A stretch of DNA of 64,000 nt from an uncultured Oscillospiraceae bacterium (GTDB taxonomy: Bacteria > Bacillota > Clostridia > Oscillospirales > Oscillospiraceae): NCBI GenBank assembly GCA_944387285.1, contig CALXEH010000005.1, positions 1-64,000 of the forward strand, given 5' to 3'. The notes below the pieces were generated by a model. It did not search any database and had not been told where the DNA came from. It was given only the letters and a program-made list of their open reading frames with translations. This document shows positions 48,811 through 57,283 of the stretch, piece after piece. Made by a program: the position numbers and the translations under genes. The first letter of the stretch is position 1; each line of letters opens with the position of its first letter.

Positions 48811-49437
48811 GCTGGCTGCGATTCGCCGGGGCTGCGGCGGCGCTGGCCTTCGGCCTGTGCACGGCCTTCAGGCCGAAGACCCCGCTCTATTACAAGATCA
48901 TTTTCTTCGGCATGGCCTCGGGCTTTTTGGGCAGCTGCTACGAGGCCCTGGCGGGCTTCATCGAGCCTTCGGCGGCGGAGGGCTTCCACGTCGGCTGGCT
49001 CGGGCATATCGGCCTGTTTTTCTTCCTGTATTCGTCGTACTACGGGGCGATAAACAGCCTGGCCGACGGCGGCGGGAAGGAGTTTCGCGCCTACAGGCTC
49101 GCGGCGGGCGCGGGCGCGGCGCTCGTGTGCGCCGTGGGGCTTTGCGGGGCCTGGCTGGGCCCGGGTCAGCCGGTGCTCGCGGCGCCGTTCACCTTCCCGG
49201 CGGCCATGGCCGCCTACTTTGCCGGGAAGCTGCTCATAATGCCGGACGTGGAGCTGGGCATCACGGCCGCCATGCGGCCCTTCAACGCCCTGGTGCTGCT
49301 GCTGTGCCTGGTGAGAGTGACGGAGTTCTGCTGGGACATCGGCGGCGCCGCAGGCTGGACCCTCGCCGCCGTGGACGCCCTGCTGCTCGCGGCCGCCCTT
49401 CCGGCGGCAAGGATGGGGGTGCGCAAGTGGTTTTCTG
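48807..49437 (+). CDS. N-terminal membrane part of a PrsW-like protein (frame-shifted)
   Basis: From the ATG at 48807 this frame encodes ~209 residues with six to seven likely helices (YYKIIFFGMASGFLGSCYEAL, GHIGLFFFLYSSYYGAINSL, LVLLLCLVRVTEFCWDIGG). It has no stop near 49440 but loses protein-like character there, while the frame one base on (+1) continues smoothly into the PrsW domain: KWF then LILICFAVP. The join lies in 49415-49434, which holds a run of five G and a run of four T. So this and the next entry are best read as one ~413-residue gene with a +1 shift. Confidence 0.65.
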
Positions 49438-49455
49438 ATCCTCATCTGCTTTGCC

Positions 49456-50049
49456 GTGCCCATACTGCTGCTCATGACCCTGCTGGAGCGCCGCTCCAGG
49501 CTGCTGCTCGGCTTCATGCTCGCGGGCATGTTCGTGGCGGTGAGCTCCTACGAGATAAACAGCTCGGTGCAGCTCATGCTGTGGATGAGCGGACAGGAGA
49601 TATCGGTCAAGGTCGCGCCCGTGGTCGAGGAGCTGCTCAAGGCCCTGCCCGTGCTGTTCTACGCCGCTTTCGTCTACGACGAGCGCAAGCTCCTGCTGTC
49701 CCTGGGCATGTCCGTGGGCATAGGCTTCGCCGTGCTCGAAAACGCCTACCTGCTCATCAGCTATATCGACCAGGTGAGCCTCGGCCGGGCCGTGGTGCGC
49801 GGCTTTTCCACCAGCCTCTCGCACGGCATGTGCACGCTCATGGTGGGCTACGGCATGCAGTTCCTCAGGCGGCAGAAGAAGCTCTTTTACACCGGCATTT
49901 TTGGCCTGCTGGCCCTGGCCATGACCTTCCACGCCATCTTCAACCTGCTGATCCAGTCCGAATACGACTGGGCCGGCATGCTGCTGCCCATCGCCGCCTA
50001 TCTCGGCTTCCGCCTGGCAACGTGGAAGAAGCAGCGCGCCGTTTTGTGA
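49456..50049 (+). CDS. PrsW-family intramembrane protease domain (C-terminal part)
   Basis: 197 residues as an isolated frame from GTG at 49456. It has helices carrying the PrsW-type motif VVEELLKALPV (E-E-x-x-K) near residue 55, ENAYL (E-N-x-x-Y) in a helix, and TSLSHGMCTLMVGYGMQF and FHAIFNLLI with the conserved His residues. PrsW (site-1 type) proteases cut anti-sigma factors in B. subtilis, and sigma/anti-sigma genes lie 7 kb away. The isolated frame has no ribosome site. It most likely continues the preceding frame. Confidence 0.75.
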   Translation: MPILLLMTLLERRSRLLLGFMLAGMFVAVSSYEINSSVQLMLWMSGQEISVKVAPVVEELLKALPVLFYAAFVYDERKLLLSLGMSVGIGFAVLENAYLLISYIDQVSLGRAVVRGFSTSLSHGMCTLMVGYGMQFLRRQKKLFYTGIFGLLALAMTFHAIFNLLIQSEYDWAGMLLPIAAYLGFRLATWKKQRAVL

Positions 50050-50109
50050 TTTTCTCCAGCATTTGCGCCTCTACTGCTGAATCTTTTGGCGAATTTACAC
50101 ATTACCTTG

Positions 50110-50138
50110 TTGACGCAGGGCGTCGAAAAGGATATAAT
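50110..50138 (+). promoter_or_regulatory. Promoter for the cysteine desulfidase gene
   Basis: TTGACG (50110-50115), a 17-base spacer, perfect TATAAT (50133-50138). Confidence 0.75.
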
Positions 50139-50182
50139 TGTGTATAAAGAGCAAGGCAGAGTCGCAAATGCTGGAGGTGCTT

Positions 50183-51448
50183 ATGGACAAGTTTAGCTGT
50201 TACCGGGACATACTCAGGCACGAGCTCGTACTTGCCACCGGCTGTACGGAGCCGATAGCCATAGCCTATGCCGCCGCGCTGGCGCGCGAGACACTTGGCC
50301 GCAGGGCCGAGCGTCTGCTCGTCCGGTGCAGCGGCAATATTGTTAAAAACGTCAAGAGCGTCATCGTGCCCGGCACGGGCGGGCTGCGCGGCATAGAGGC
50401 CGCGGCCATCATCGGCGCCGTGGGCGGCGACCCGGAGGGCGGGCTGAACGTCCTGGGCTGGGTGACGGAGGAACACCGGGCGCGGACGCTGGAGCTGCTG
50501 GGCGAGGGCATCTGCGAGGTCGGGCTGCTGGACTCGAGGGAGACGCTGCACATCGTGGTCGAGGCCGAGGGCGCGGGCCATACTGCCTCGGTGGAGATAA
50601 AAGGCTCTCACACCAACGTGGTGAGCCGGAAGCTGGACGGTGCGGAGCTGGCGCCCCGCCGGCAGGCCGGCGCAGAGGCGGACGAGACGGGGCCGGACTA
50701 CGGGGCGTTGAGCCTCGATGGCATCCTGGACTTTGCGCGGGGCACGGAGCTTTTGGAGGAGCGCGAGCTGCTGGAGCGGCAGATAAGCTGCAACCGCGCC
50801 ATAGCCGAGGAGGGCCTGCGCGGCGAATGGGGCATGAATGTGGGCCGGATGCTGCTGGAGCACGGCGGTGCTGGTGAGTACAGCCGCGCGGCGGCGCTGG
50901 CGGCGGCGGGCAGCGACGCGAGGATGGGCGGCTGCCTCATGCCCGTGGTGATAAATTCCGGCAGCGGCAACCAGGGCCTGACGGTCTGCCTTCCCCTGGT
51001 GGCGCTGGCCGAGGCCTGGGGCTGCGGCGAGGAACGGCTGCTCAGGGCGCTCATCATAAGCAACCTCGTCTCCGTGCATGTGAAGCGGCACATAGGCCGG
51101 CTGTCGGCCTACTGCGGCGCGACGAGCGCCTCGAGCGGGGTCGCGGCGGCGGCCACCTGGCTGCGCGGCGGCTCGGACGAGCAGGTCTGCGCCTCGGTGG
51201 TGAACGCCCTGGCGGCGGTGTCGGGCATGATCTGCGACGGGGCCAAGGCCTCTTGCGCGGCAAAGATAGCCGCGGCCCTGGACTCGGCCCTGCTGGGCCA
51301 CAGGCTGGCCATGGCGGGCCGGCGCTACGGCGGAGGCGAGGGCATAGTGGCCGCGGACGCCGAGGAGACGATACGGAAGGTCGGCTCCCTGGCCTCAAGG
51401 GGCATGGCGGAGACGGACAGGGAGATACTCAGGCTCATGCTCATGTAG
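50183..51448 (+). CDS. L-cysteine desulfidase / UPF0597 family (serine dehydratase-like)
   Basis: 421 residues. It opens with LATGCTEPIAIAYAAALA (the Cys of GCTEP is an iron-sulfur ligand), then NVKSVIVPGTGGLRGIEAAA, MPVVINSGSGNQGLTVCLP, and CGATSASSGVAAAATWL and SGMICDGAKASCAAKIAAAL with further cluster Cys. These are CyuA/CdsB-type [4Fe-4S] enzymes that break cysteine to pyruvate, sulfide and ammonia. I choose the ATG at 50183, 6 bases after GGAGG; the frame extends upstream. It is a single-gene unit with its own promoter and terminator. Confidence 0.92.
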   Translation: MDKFSCYRDILRHELVLATGCTEPIAIAYAAALARETLGRRAERLLVRCSGNIVKNVKSVIVPGTGGLRGIEAAAIIGAVGGDPEGGLNVLGWVTEEHRARTLELLGEGICEVGLLDSRETLHIVVEAEGAGHTASVEIKGSHTNVVSRKLDGAELAPRRQAGAEADETGPDYGALSLDGILDFARGTELLEERELLERQISCNRAIAEEGLRGEWGMNVGRMLLEHGGAGEYSRAAALAAAGSDARMGGCLMPVVINSGSGNQGLTVCLPLVALAEAWGCGEERLLRALIISNLVSVHVKRHIGRLSAYCGATSASSGVAAAATWLRGGSDEQVCASVVNALAAVSGMICDGAKASCAAKIAAALDSALLGHRLAMAGRRYGGGEGIVAADAEETIRKVGSLASRGMAETDREILRLMLM

Positions 51449-51465
51449 CCGCGCGACGGAAAGGC

Positions 51466-51505
51466 CGCCCGGCACGGACGCAAGGCGTCCCGCGCCGGGC
51501 GTTTT
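51466..51505 (+). terminator. Terminator after the cysteine desulfidase gene
   Basis: An outer stem CGCCCGGC (51466-51473) with GCCGGGCG (51494-51501) encloses an inner GGACGC/GCGTCC stem; TTTT follows. Confidence 0.7.
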
Positions 51506-51508
51506 CTG

Positions 51509-51537
51509 TTGCCAGGGGCCGGCGGCTGGTGTAAAAT
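51509..51537 (+). promoter_or_regulatory. Promoter for the dihydrouridine synthase gene
   Basis: TTGCCA (51509-51514), 17 bases, TAAAAT (51532-51537). GGAGGTGG lies before the ATG at 51556. Confidence 0.6.
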
Positions 51538-51555
51538 CCAGCTGGAGGTGGCAGG

Positions 51556-52524
51556 ATGCTTTACAGTTTCGCGCCCATGGAGGGCGTCACGGGCTATGCC
51601 TTCAGGCTGGCGCACATTAAGTATTTCACGCCGGCGGACAGGTACTACGCACCCTTTTACTCGCCCACGCGCGAGCATGTGATACCGCCCCGGGTGCTGC
51701 GCGAGCTCGACCCGGAGCACAACCGGGGCGTGCCGCTGGTGCCCCAGCTGCTCTGCCGCTCGCCGGAGGACTTTGTCTGGGCTGCCCGCGCCCTTGCGGA
51801 GATGGGCTATGCCGAGCTGAACTTCAATCTGGGCTGCCCCTCGGGCACCGTGGCGGCGAAGGGCAAGGGCTCGGGTTTTCTGGCCTTCCCGGAGGAGCTG
51901 GAGCGCTTTTTCGAGCGCGTCTTCACGGAGCCTGGGCTGCCGCGCATCTCGGTGAAGACCCGGCTCGGCGTGGAGTCGCCGGAGGAATTTGAGAGGCTCA
52001 TGGGGATATACTCGCGCTTTCCCATCTCGGAGCTCATCGTCCACGCGCGCGTGCGGCGGGATATGTACAAGCTGCCGGCGCGGCCGGAGCATTTTGCCGG
52101 GGCGCTGGTATTTCCAGGGCCTCTCAGCTACAACGGCGACCTGTTCTCGGCCGCCGACGTGCGTGACATACAGGCCCGGTACCCGCAGCTCGGCGGGGTG
52201 ATGCTCGGCCGGGGCGCGGCGGCGAACCCCGGGCTCTTCGGCCTGCTCAGGGGCGGCGCCGGCTTCGGGCGCGAGGCGCTTTTGGGCTTTCACGACGAGA
52301 TATACGAGCGCTGCTGCAGCGACTTCGGCTCGAAGGGCTCGGCTGTGCTGAGGATGAAGGAACTCTGGGGCTACCTGCGCTGCCTCTTCCCGGGCGCGGA
52401 AAAGGAGCTCAAGCGCCTGGGCAAGACCCGAAGGCCCGAGGACTACGAGCAGGCGGCGCGGGAAATACTGAGATACTCGCCCCTGGACACCGGGGCGGCA
52501 TATGAGGGAGGCGGCTGCCTGTGA
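51556..52524 (+). CDS. tRNA-dihydrouridine synthase
   Basis: 322 residues, FMN-dependent TIM barrel. SFAPMEGVTGYAFRLAH is the usual start, NFNLGCPSGTV holds the catalytic Cys (near residue 98), and RISVKTRLGVESP and LIVHARVRRDMYK hold FMN/tRNA contacts; GGVMLGRGAAANPGLF is the phosphate-binding end of the barrel. It reduces uridine in tRNA D-loops. It overlaps the next gene by 4 bases. Confidence 0.95.
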   Translation: MLYSFAPMEGVTGYAFRLAHIKYFTPADRYYAPFYSPTREHVIPPRVLRELDPEHNRGVPLVPQLLCRSPEDFVWAARALAEMGYAELNFNLGCPSGTVAAKGKGSGFLAFPEELERFFERVFTEPGLPRISVKTRLGVESPEEFERLMGIYSRFPISELIVHARVRRDMYKLPARPEHFAGALVFPGPLSYNGDLFSAADVRDIQARYPQLGGVMLGRGAAANPGLFGLLRGGAGFGREALLGFHDEIYERCCSDFGSKGSAVLRMKELWGYLRCLFPGAEKELKRLGKTRRPEDYEQAAREILRYSPLDTGAAYEGGGCL

Positions 52525-53054
52525 GGCTGTTCATAGCGATAAACTTCGGCGAGGAGGAGCTCGACAGCTTTGAGGCGGCGCGGGAGCGCCTGCGCGCCCA
52601 GGCGGGCCGGGCGAACTACTCGCGCCGTGAGAACCTGCATCTGACGCTGGCTTTCCTGGGCGAACAGCCGGGCTCACGGGTTACGGAACTCGAAGCCGCC
52701 ATGCTAGCAGCCTCAGAGGGGACGGAGGAGTTCACGCTCCGTTTCGAGCGTGCAGGCAGGTTCCGGCGCGAGGACGGGGACATCTGCTGGCTGGGCGCTT
52801 CGCGCTCGCGGCCGCTGCTGGAGCTGCAGGCCCGGCTGGCGGCCGAGCTGAAGGCCAGGGGCTTCGGGCTTGAGGCGCGCAGGTTCTCTCCGCACATTAC
52901 GCTGGCACGGCGGGTCTTCGGCAGGGACGACCCGGCCCTAACGCTGCCTGAGCCGGTGGAGGCCCCGGCCCGGGGCATGAGCCTCATGCTCTCGGAGCGA
53001 CCCGGCGGCCTGCTCACCTACACGGAGCTCTTCTACGCGGGCTTTGCGCGTTGA
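52521..53054 (+). CDS. thpR: RNA 2',3'-cyclic phosphodiesterase (ThpR/LigT family)
   Basis: 177 residues. The two H-x-T/S-x motifs of the 2H phosphodiesterase fold are HLTLAFLG (about residue 40) and HITLARRV (about 125), the catalytic pair. It opens with MRLFIAINF at a GTG that overlaps the dihydrouridine synthase stop (GTGA). Family members open 2',3'-cyclic phosphate RNA ends or cut/join 2'-5' bonds. Confidence 0.95.
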   Translation: MRLFIAINFGEEELDSFEAARERLRAQAGRANYSRRENLHLTLAFLGEQPGSRVTELEAAMLAASEGTEEFTLRFERAGRFRREDGDICWLGASRSRPLLELQARLAAELKARGFGLEARRFSPHITLARRVFGRDDPALTLPEPVEAPARGMSLMLSERPGGLLTYTELFYAGFAR

Positions 53055-53079
53055 CGAGGCCGGCGGGGCGTGATATTAT
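53051..53079 (+). promoter_or_regulatory. Promoter for the cyclase gene
   Basis: TTGACG (53051-53056), 17 bases, TATTAT (53074-53079). It lies over the stop of the preceding gene and supports the late TTG start at 53114. Confidence 0.65.
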
Positions 53080-53113
53080 GATGGTTACTGATGTCTGGAG
53101 AGGAGGTATTTTC

Positions 53114-53749
53114 TTGATATTCCACGATCTTACGCACACAATAACGGAGGATATACTCGTCTGGCCTGGCACGGAGCCGCCGGAGCTCTCCGAGGGCAGT
53201 ACATTTGAGAGGGACGGCTTCAGGGAGACAAGGCTGGAGCTCTTCTCGCACGTCGGTACGCACATGGACGCGCCGGCGCACATGCGCCGGGACAGGCCGG
53301 AGCTCGACGAGCTGCCTGTAGGCAGCTTCGCGGGCAGCGCCTGGGTGCTCGATGCCAGGGGCCTCCCCGAGGGCGGCGAGATAGGTCCTGAGGCCGTGGA
53401 GCCCATCGCGGGCTCAGACTTTCTGCTCGTCTGCACGGGCTGGGACGAGAACTGGAACACGGAAAGGTATTTCGGAAACTACCCGGTGCTCTCCAAGGCG
53501 GCGGTGCGGCGCGCGGCGGAGCTCGGCGTGAAGGGCATCGGACTCGACACCATGGGCATAGACCCTATGGATGCGCTCGACTTCCCGAGGCACCATATCA
53601 TGTTCGAGCGGAGCCTCGTCATAATAGAAAACCTCTGCGGCCTGGGCGAAATAGCCGGAAAGCGCCTGTTTTTCGCGGCGCTGCCCATAAAGTATAAAAA
53701 TGCCGACGGGGCTCCGGTGCGGGCCGTCGGCATTGAGGGCTTAATTTAG
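53114..53749 (+). CDS. Cyclase / kynurenine-formamidase-like metal hydrolase
   Basis: 211 residues. The PF04199-type zinc motif HVGTHMDAPAH is present near residue 52, with FHDLTHTITEDILVWPG at the start and GIGLDTMGIDPMD and FPRHHIMFERSLVIIENLCGL as family blocks. I choose the TTG at 53114, 7 bases after AGGAGG; the longer open frame begins within the promoter. Substrate unknown (formamide or cyclic amide). Its end overlaps the GntR gene by 9 bases tail to tail. Confidence 0.88.
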   Translation: MIFHDLTHTITEDILVWPGTEPPELSEGSTFERDGFRETRLELFSHVGTHMDAPAHMRRDRPELDELPVGSFAGSAWVLDARGLPEGGEIGPEAVEPIAGSDFLLVCTGWDENWNTERYFGNYPVLSKAAVRRAAELGVKGIGLDTMGIDPMDALDFPRHHIMFERSLVIIENLCGLGEIAGKRLFFAALPIKYKNADGAPVRAVGIEGLI

Positions 53750-54475
53750 GTTCCCGGCTATCGTGTGATAGCGCATACAGAGGTTGTAGCAGGTGTCGAG
53801 ATGGGTCTTGGAGGCCGTCTCGGCAAGTTCCGGCATGCCGAGGGCGATGGCGCGGTAGATTGCCATGTGCTGGCTTGAGAGCACAGAAAAGCTCGGGTCG
53901 TTGCCGAGGGAGGACATGTATTCCTGCGAGCGGATGGAGTAGTAGGAGATGAAGCGCTCCATCGCGGAGTACATCTTGAGGATGTATGGGTTGCGGCAGG
54001 ACTGGATTATCTGGTTGTGGAAGTCCTGGTCGAGCTCGGAGAAGTTGGTGAATTCGCGCTTTTCAAAGGTGCGCTGGAATTTGATTGCGAGGCTGCGCAG
54101 TCTTGGCATGTCTATGGCGCTGCTCTGCCTTGCGCAGATGTAGGCTGCTGTGCCCTCGAGGGCCTTGCGGGCCATGAAGAGCTGCTCGAGCGAGGCGTGG
54201 GAGATGTCAAAAACGTAATGCCCCTTGCGCGAGGACGGGGTCACGACCAGGCCCTCCTTCTGCAGCTGCTCGAGCGCGTCCGAGACGGGCGTGCGGCTGA
54301 CGTTCAGGAGGTTCGCGATCTTCACGATGCTGAGCCTTGTCCCGGGCGGCAGTCTGCCGTAGATGATGGCCTTTTCGATTATGGAGTAGACGAGATCGTT
54401 CAGGCGCAGGAAGGGGTTTTGCTTCTGGGCCTCCTCTATGAGTTCGGGCCGGAAGTATTTTTCGAGGGCGTCCAT
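53741..54475 (-). CDS. GntR-family transcriptional regulator (FadR-type)
   Basis: 244 residues. A winged helix (residues ~25-90) with LPPGTRLSIVKIANLLNVSRTPVSDALEQLQKEGLV, and a FCD-type all-helical effector domain with ARKALEGTAAYICA, LDQDFHNQIIQSCRNPYI and a final H-x-x-T-C motif. It converges on the cyclase gene, sharing 9 bases. Target genes unknown; the cyclase or the ZIP transporter are nearest. Confidence 0.9.
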   Translation of the reverse strand: MDALEKYFRPELIEEAQKQNPFLRLNDLVYSIIEKAIIYGRLPPGTRLSIVKIANLLNVSRTPVSDALEQLQKEGLVVTPSSRKGHYVFDISHASLEQLFMARKALEGTAAYICARQSSAIDMPRLRSLAIKFQRTFEKREFTNFSELDQDFHNQIIQSCRNPYILKMYSAMERFISYYSIRSQEYMSSLGNDPSFSVLSSQHMAIYRAIALGMPELAETASKTHLDTCYNLCMRYHTIAGNLN

Positions 54476-54503
54476 GTGTTGCAGCCTCCTTTCAGATCGC
54501 GGC

Positions 54504-55292
54504 TCAGCCGAGCGCGACGTCGAGAATCATCATGAGCACGAAGCCGAGCGCGGCGCCGATGGTGCCGACGTTGGAGTGCTCGCCGGCCTGCGCCTCGGGT
54601 ATCAGCTCTTCCACGACGACGTAGATCATGGCGCCGGCGGCGAAGGAGAGTATGTAGGGAAGCGCCGGGCTGATGAGGCCCGTGAGCAGGATGGTCAGCA
54701 GCGCGCCGACGGGCTCGACCACGCCGGAGAGCACGCCCATGCCGAAGGCTCTGCCCCGGCTCATGCCCTGACCTAGCAGGGGCATGGAGATGACGGCGCC
54801 CTCGGGCACATTCTGCAGGGCGATGCCGGCGGCGAGCGCGAAGGCCGCGGCGGCGGAGATCATCGTCTCGCCGGAGAGCGCCCCGGCGAAGACCACGCCC
54901 ACGGCCATGCCCTCGGGCAGGTTGTGCAGCGTGACGGCCAGCACCAGCATCGTGGACTTGCCGAGCCCGCAGCTCTTGCCTTCTGGGCAGTCGGAGCCGA
55001 GGTGCAGGTGGGGTATGACGGTGTCGAGCAGCAGCAGGAAGCCTATGCCGAGCATGAAGCCCGCCGCGGCGGGCAGCCAGCCGGGCACGCCCTGTTCCTC
55101 CGCCATTTCTATTGCGGGCATGATGAGCGACCAGACCGAGGCCGCGATCATGACGCCGGAGGCGAAGCCCAGCAGCAGCTTCTGCAGGCCCGGCTTCACT
55201 TCGCCCTTTAAAAAGAACACCAGGCAGGAGCCGAGCGCCGTGCCGAGGAAGGGTATGAGTATTCCGATCGCGGTCTTGAGAGTCTCGTTCAC
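54504..55292 (-). CDS. ZIP-family divalent metal transporter
   Basis: 262 residues with about eight helices. Metal-site motifs HNLPEGMAVGVVF and LQNVPEGAVISMPL (in helices 4 and 5) are the ZIP signature, and the loop HLHLGSDCPEG has His/Cys residues. I choose the GTG at 55292 because GGAGG lies just before it. Substrate: zinc, iron or manganese uptake. Confidence 0.93.
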   Translation of the reverse strand: MNETLKTAIGILIPFLGTALGSCLVFFLKGEVKPGLQKLLLGFASGVMIAASVWSLIMPAIEMAEEQGVPGWLPAAAGFMLGIGFLLLLDTVIPHLHLGSDCPEGKSCGLGKSTMLVLAVTLHNLPEGMAVGVVFAGALSGETMISAAAAFALAAGIALQNVPEGAVISMPLLGQGMSRGRAFGMGVLSGVVEPVGALLTILLTGLISPALPYILSFAAGAMIYVVVEELIPEAQAGEHSNVGTIGAALGFVLMMILDVALG

Positions 55293-55314
55293 GTCACCGC
55301 CTCCTTCAACTCGG

Positions 55315-55342
55315 ATTATAACATATAAAGTTTTCTTTTCAA
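55315..55342 (-). promoter_or_regulatory. Promoter for the ZIP transporter gene
   Basis: Minus-strand TTGAAA (55342-55337), 16 bases, TATAAT (55320-55315). Confidence 0.65.
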
Positions 55343-55405
55343 TCAACTTTTCCCGCAGGCGCTGCGTCATAATATATGTAGAGAAAGACAGACAGGTGAT
55401 GAACG

Positions 55406-56314
55406 ATGGTGACTAGAAACAGATCAAGGCAGAGGCGCCGGGAGCTGCGCTTCAGGCGCGGGCTGAAGACGGTGCTGGCGGTAGCGGCGGTAGTCGCGCT
55501 GATGGTAATAACCAGCTCTGGCTTTTTCATGGGTCACAGGGGCGCGGCGGACACGCCGGGCACGGACGTGACCTGGCGTCCGGTGAACAGCAGCCAGCCC
55601 GTATCGGACGACGATGCCGTGGAGAGCGGCGCGCCCGACGCGAGCGTCCCGCCCACGTCCGGCCAGGACGCGAAGGAGGACCTCCGGCCCTCGCCGAGCC
55701 CGAACGACTGCAAGATGCTCGTGCCGGAGAGCGAGCCCGTGGACGACAGTTATTTTGACGACGCCGTGTTCATAGGCGACTCGCGCACAGAGGGCTTCAA
55801 GCTGCACTCCGGGCTGACGAAGCCGGTCTTCATAACCGAGGTGGGCATGACGGTGGAGAACATCTTCACCGACTACTGCAACATCTCGGGCGGCTACAAG
55901 AACCTCTGCTTCACCGAGCTGGCCAGCCGGGAGTTCAACAAGGTCTATATAATGCTGGGCATAAACGAGCTCGGCTGGGTGTACGAGAGCGTGTTCAAGG
56001 ACGATTACGGCAAGATCATCGACAAGATCCGCGAGATAAACCCGGACGCGATCATCTATATCCAGTCGATAATGCCGGTGAGCAAGTGGAAGGACTCGAA
56101 CGACACGACGTTCACGATAGCCAATGTGGACCGGCTGAACACCCAGCTGCGTGCCCTGGCCGACGAGAAGGAGGTCCACTATGTGGACGTGGCCGAAGGC
56201 ATCATGGACGCGGAGGGCTACCTGCCCTATGAGGCGACGCTGGACGGCGTACACCTTGTGCCGGAGTACTGCGTCAAGTGGCTCGATTACCTGAAGACGC
56301 ACACCGCGCAATAG
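55406..56314 (+). CDS. Membrane-anchored SGNH/GDSL hydrolase-like protein
   Basis: 302 residues. An Arg-rich start and one helix (VLAVAAVVALMVITSSGFFMG) give an outer-face anchor, then an acidic Pro/Ser linker (~45-110), then an SGNH domain: block I FIGDSRTEG (catalytic Ser), block III-like MLGINELG (Gly, with Asn in place of the usual GxND), and block V DGVHL (Asp-x-x-His). OatA-type enzymes use this fold to modify peptidoglycan. It is 23 bases before the DUF4358-like lipoprotein gene and upstream of an ECF sigma pair, so an envelope role is likely. Confidence 0.85.
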   Translation: MVTRNRSRQRRRELRFRRGLKTVLAVAAVVALMVITSSGFFMGHRGAADTPGTDVTWRPVNSSQPVSDDDAVESGAPDASVPPTSGQDAKEDLRPSPSPNDCKMLVPESEPVDDSYFDDAVFIGDSRTEGFKLHSGLTKPVFITEVGMTVENIFTDYCNISGGYKNLCFTELASREFNKVYIMLGINELGWVYESVFKDDYGKIIDKIREINPDAIIYIQSIMPVSKWKDSNDTTFTIANVDRLNTQLRALADEKEVHYVDVAEGIMDAEGYLPYEATLDGVHLVPEYCVKWLDYLKTHTAQ

Positions 56315-56337
56315 ATAAACAGAAAGAGGACGAGGAT

Positions 56338-56799
56338 ATGAAAAAGAAAATCACCGCCGCCGCGCTTGCCCTGGCGCTCATCCTGGCGCTCACGGCCTGC
56401 GGCCAGCCCAAGGAGCCCGAATTGAATATCGACGAGTTCGGCGAACAGCTCTACGCCGCCGGCACCTTCGGCGAGCAGCTCTACTCGCTCGACGAGGCCG
56501 TGGCCCAGGGCCTCTACGGCGTGGACGCCGACACCCGCTGCTGGGTCAGGGCCGGCTCCGGCGCCACGGCCGAGGAACTGGCGGTATTCGAGGCCAAGGA
56601 CGCCGCGGCCGCGGCCTCCCTGGCGGAAAAGCTGCAGGCCCGCAACAGCGAGCGGCTTGCCGACTACGCTGACTATCTGCCGGCCGAGGTGCCGAAGCTC
56701 GAAAACGCCGTCATAATCTCCGGCGGGCGTTACGTCGTGCTCTGCGTGGCGACGGACGCCTCCGCGGTGAAAGAGCTGGCGGAGAAGACGCTCGGGTAA
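56338..56799 (+). CDS. DUF4358-like lipoprotein
   Basis: 153 residues. Signal peptide with lipobox LTAC, then a small domain with ELAVFEAKDAAAAASLAEKL and NAVIISGGRYVVLCVATD, the layout of DUF4358 proteins. Function unknown. It lies between the SGNH gene and the ECF sigma gene, spacing 23 and 1 bases, so all are probably one operon. Confidence 0.8.
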   Translation: MKKKITAAALALALILALTACGQPKEPELNIDEFGEQLYAAGTFGEQLYSLDEAVAQGLYGVDADTRCWVRAGSGATAEELAVFEAKDAAAAASLAEKLQARNSERLADYADYLPAEVPKLENAVIISGGRYVVLCVATDASAVKELAEKTLG

Positions 56800-56800
56800 T

Positions 56801-57283
56801 ATGCGCGGCGAGGGATTCGCCGACTTTGTGAGACAGAACGAGGCGAGCTTTTACAGGATAGCTTTCAGCTATGTGCGCAGCCGCGAGGACGCGCTGGATA
56901 TCGTGCAGGATTCGATCGAGAAGGCCCTGCGCAAGCTGCCGGGGCTTCGCGACGATTCGCGGATAAAGCCCTGGTTTTGCCGCATACTTGTGAACGAGAG
57001 CATAGACTGCCTGCGCCGGAGACGCGGGACGGAGCCTGTGGACGAGAGCCTGCCCGCAGCTGACGAGACCGGCCGGAGGGCCGAAGCCCTGGCGCTGTAC
57101 GACGCCGTGTCGAAGCTGCCGCCCAAGTACAAGACGGTGATCGTACTGAGGTTTTTTGAGGATATGAAGCTGCAGGAGGTGGCGCAGGCCGCCGGCTGCA
57201 ATCTGAGCACGGCTAAATCCAGGCTGTACAAGGCGCTGGAGCTGCTGCGCGTCGAGCTGAAGGACTGGGAGGTGGGGCTTTGA
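56801..57283 (+). CDS. ECF RNA polymerase sigma factor (SigV-like)
   Basis: 160 residues. Region 2 is FYRIAFSYVRSREDALDIVQDSIEKAL; region 4 is LPPKYKTVIVLRFFEDMKLQEVAQ then STAKSRLYKAL, an HTH. The next gene overlaps its stop by 4 bases and encodes an RsiV-like protein, which points to the SigV subgroup of envelope-stress (lysozyme-response) factors. Confidence 0.92.
   Translation: MRGEGFADFVRQNEASFYRIAFSYVRSREDALDIVQDSIEKALRKLPGLRDDSRIKPWFCRILVNESIDCLRRRRGTEPVDESLPAADETGRRAEALALYDAVSKLPPKYKTVIVLRFFEDMKLQEVAQAAGCNLSTAKSRLYKALELLRVELKDWEVGL

Noticed and set aside
48540-50147. One 535-codon frame covering the small membrane protein and the PrsW-like gene
   Set aside because: Only its middle part (48807 to about 49434) is protein-like. 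Both ends are out-of-frame readings of other genes.
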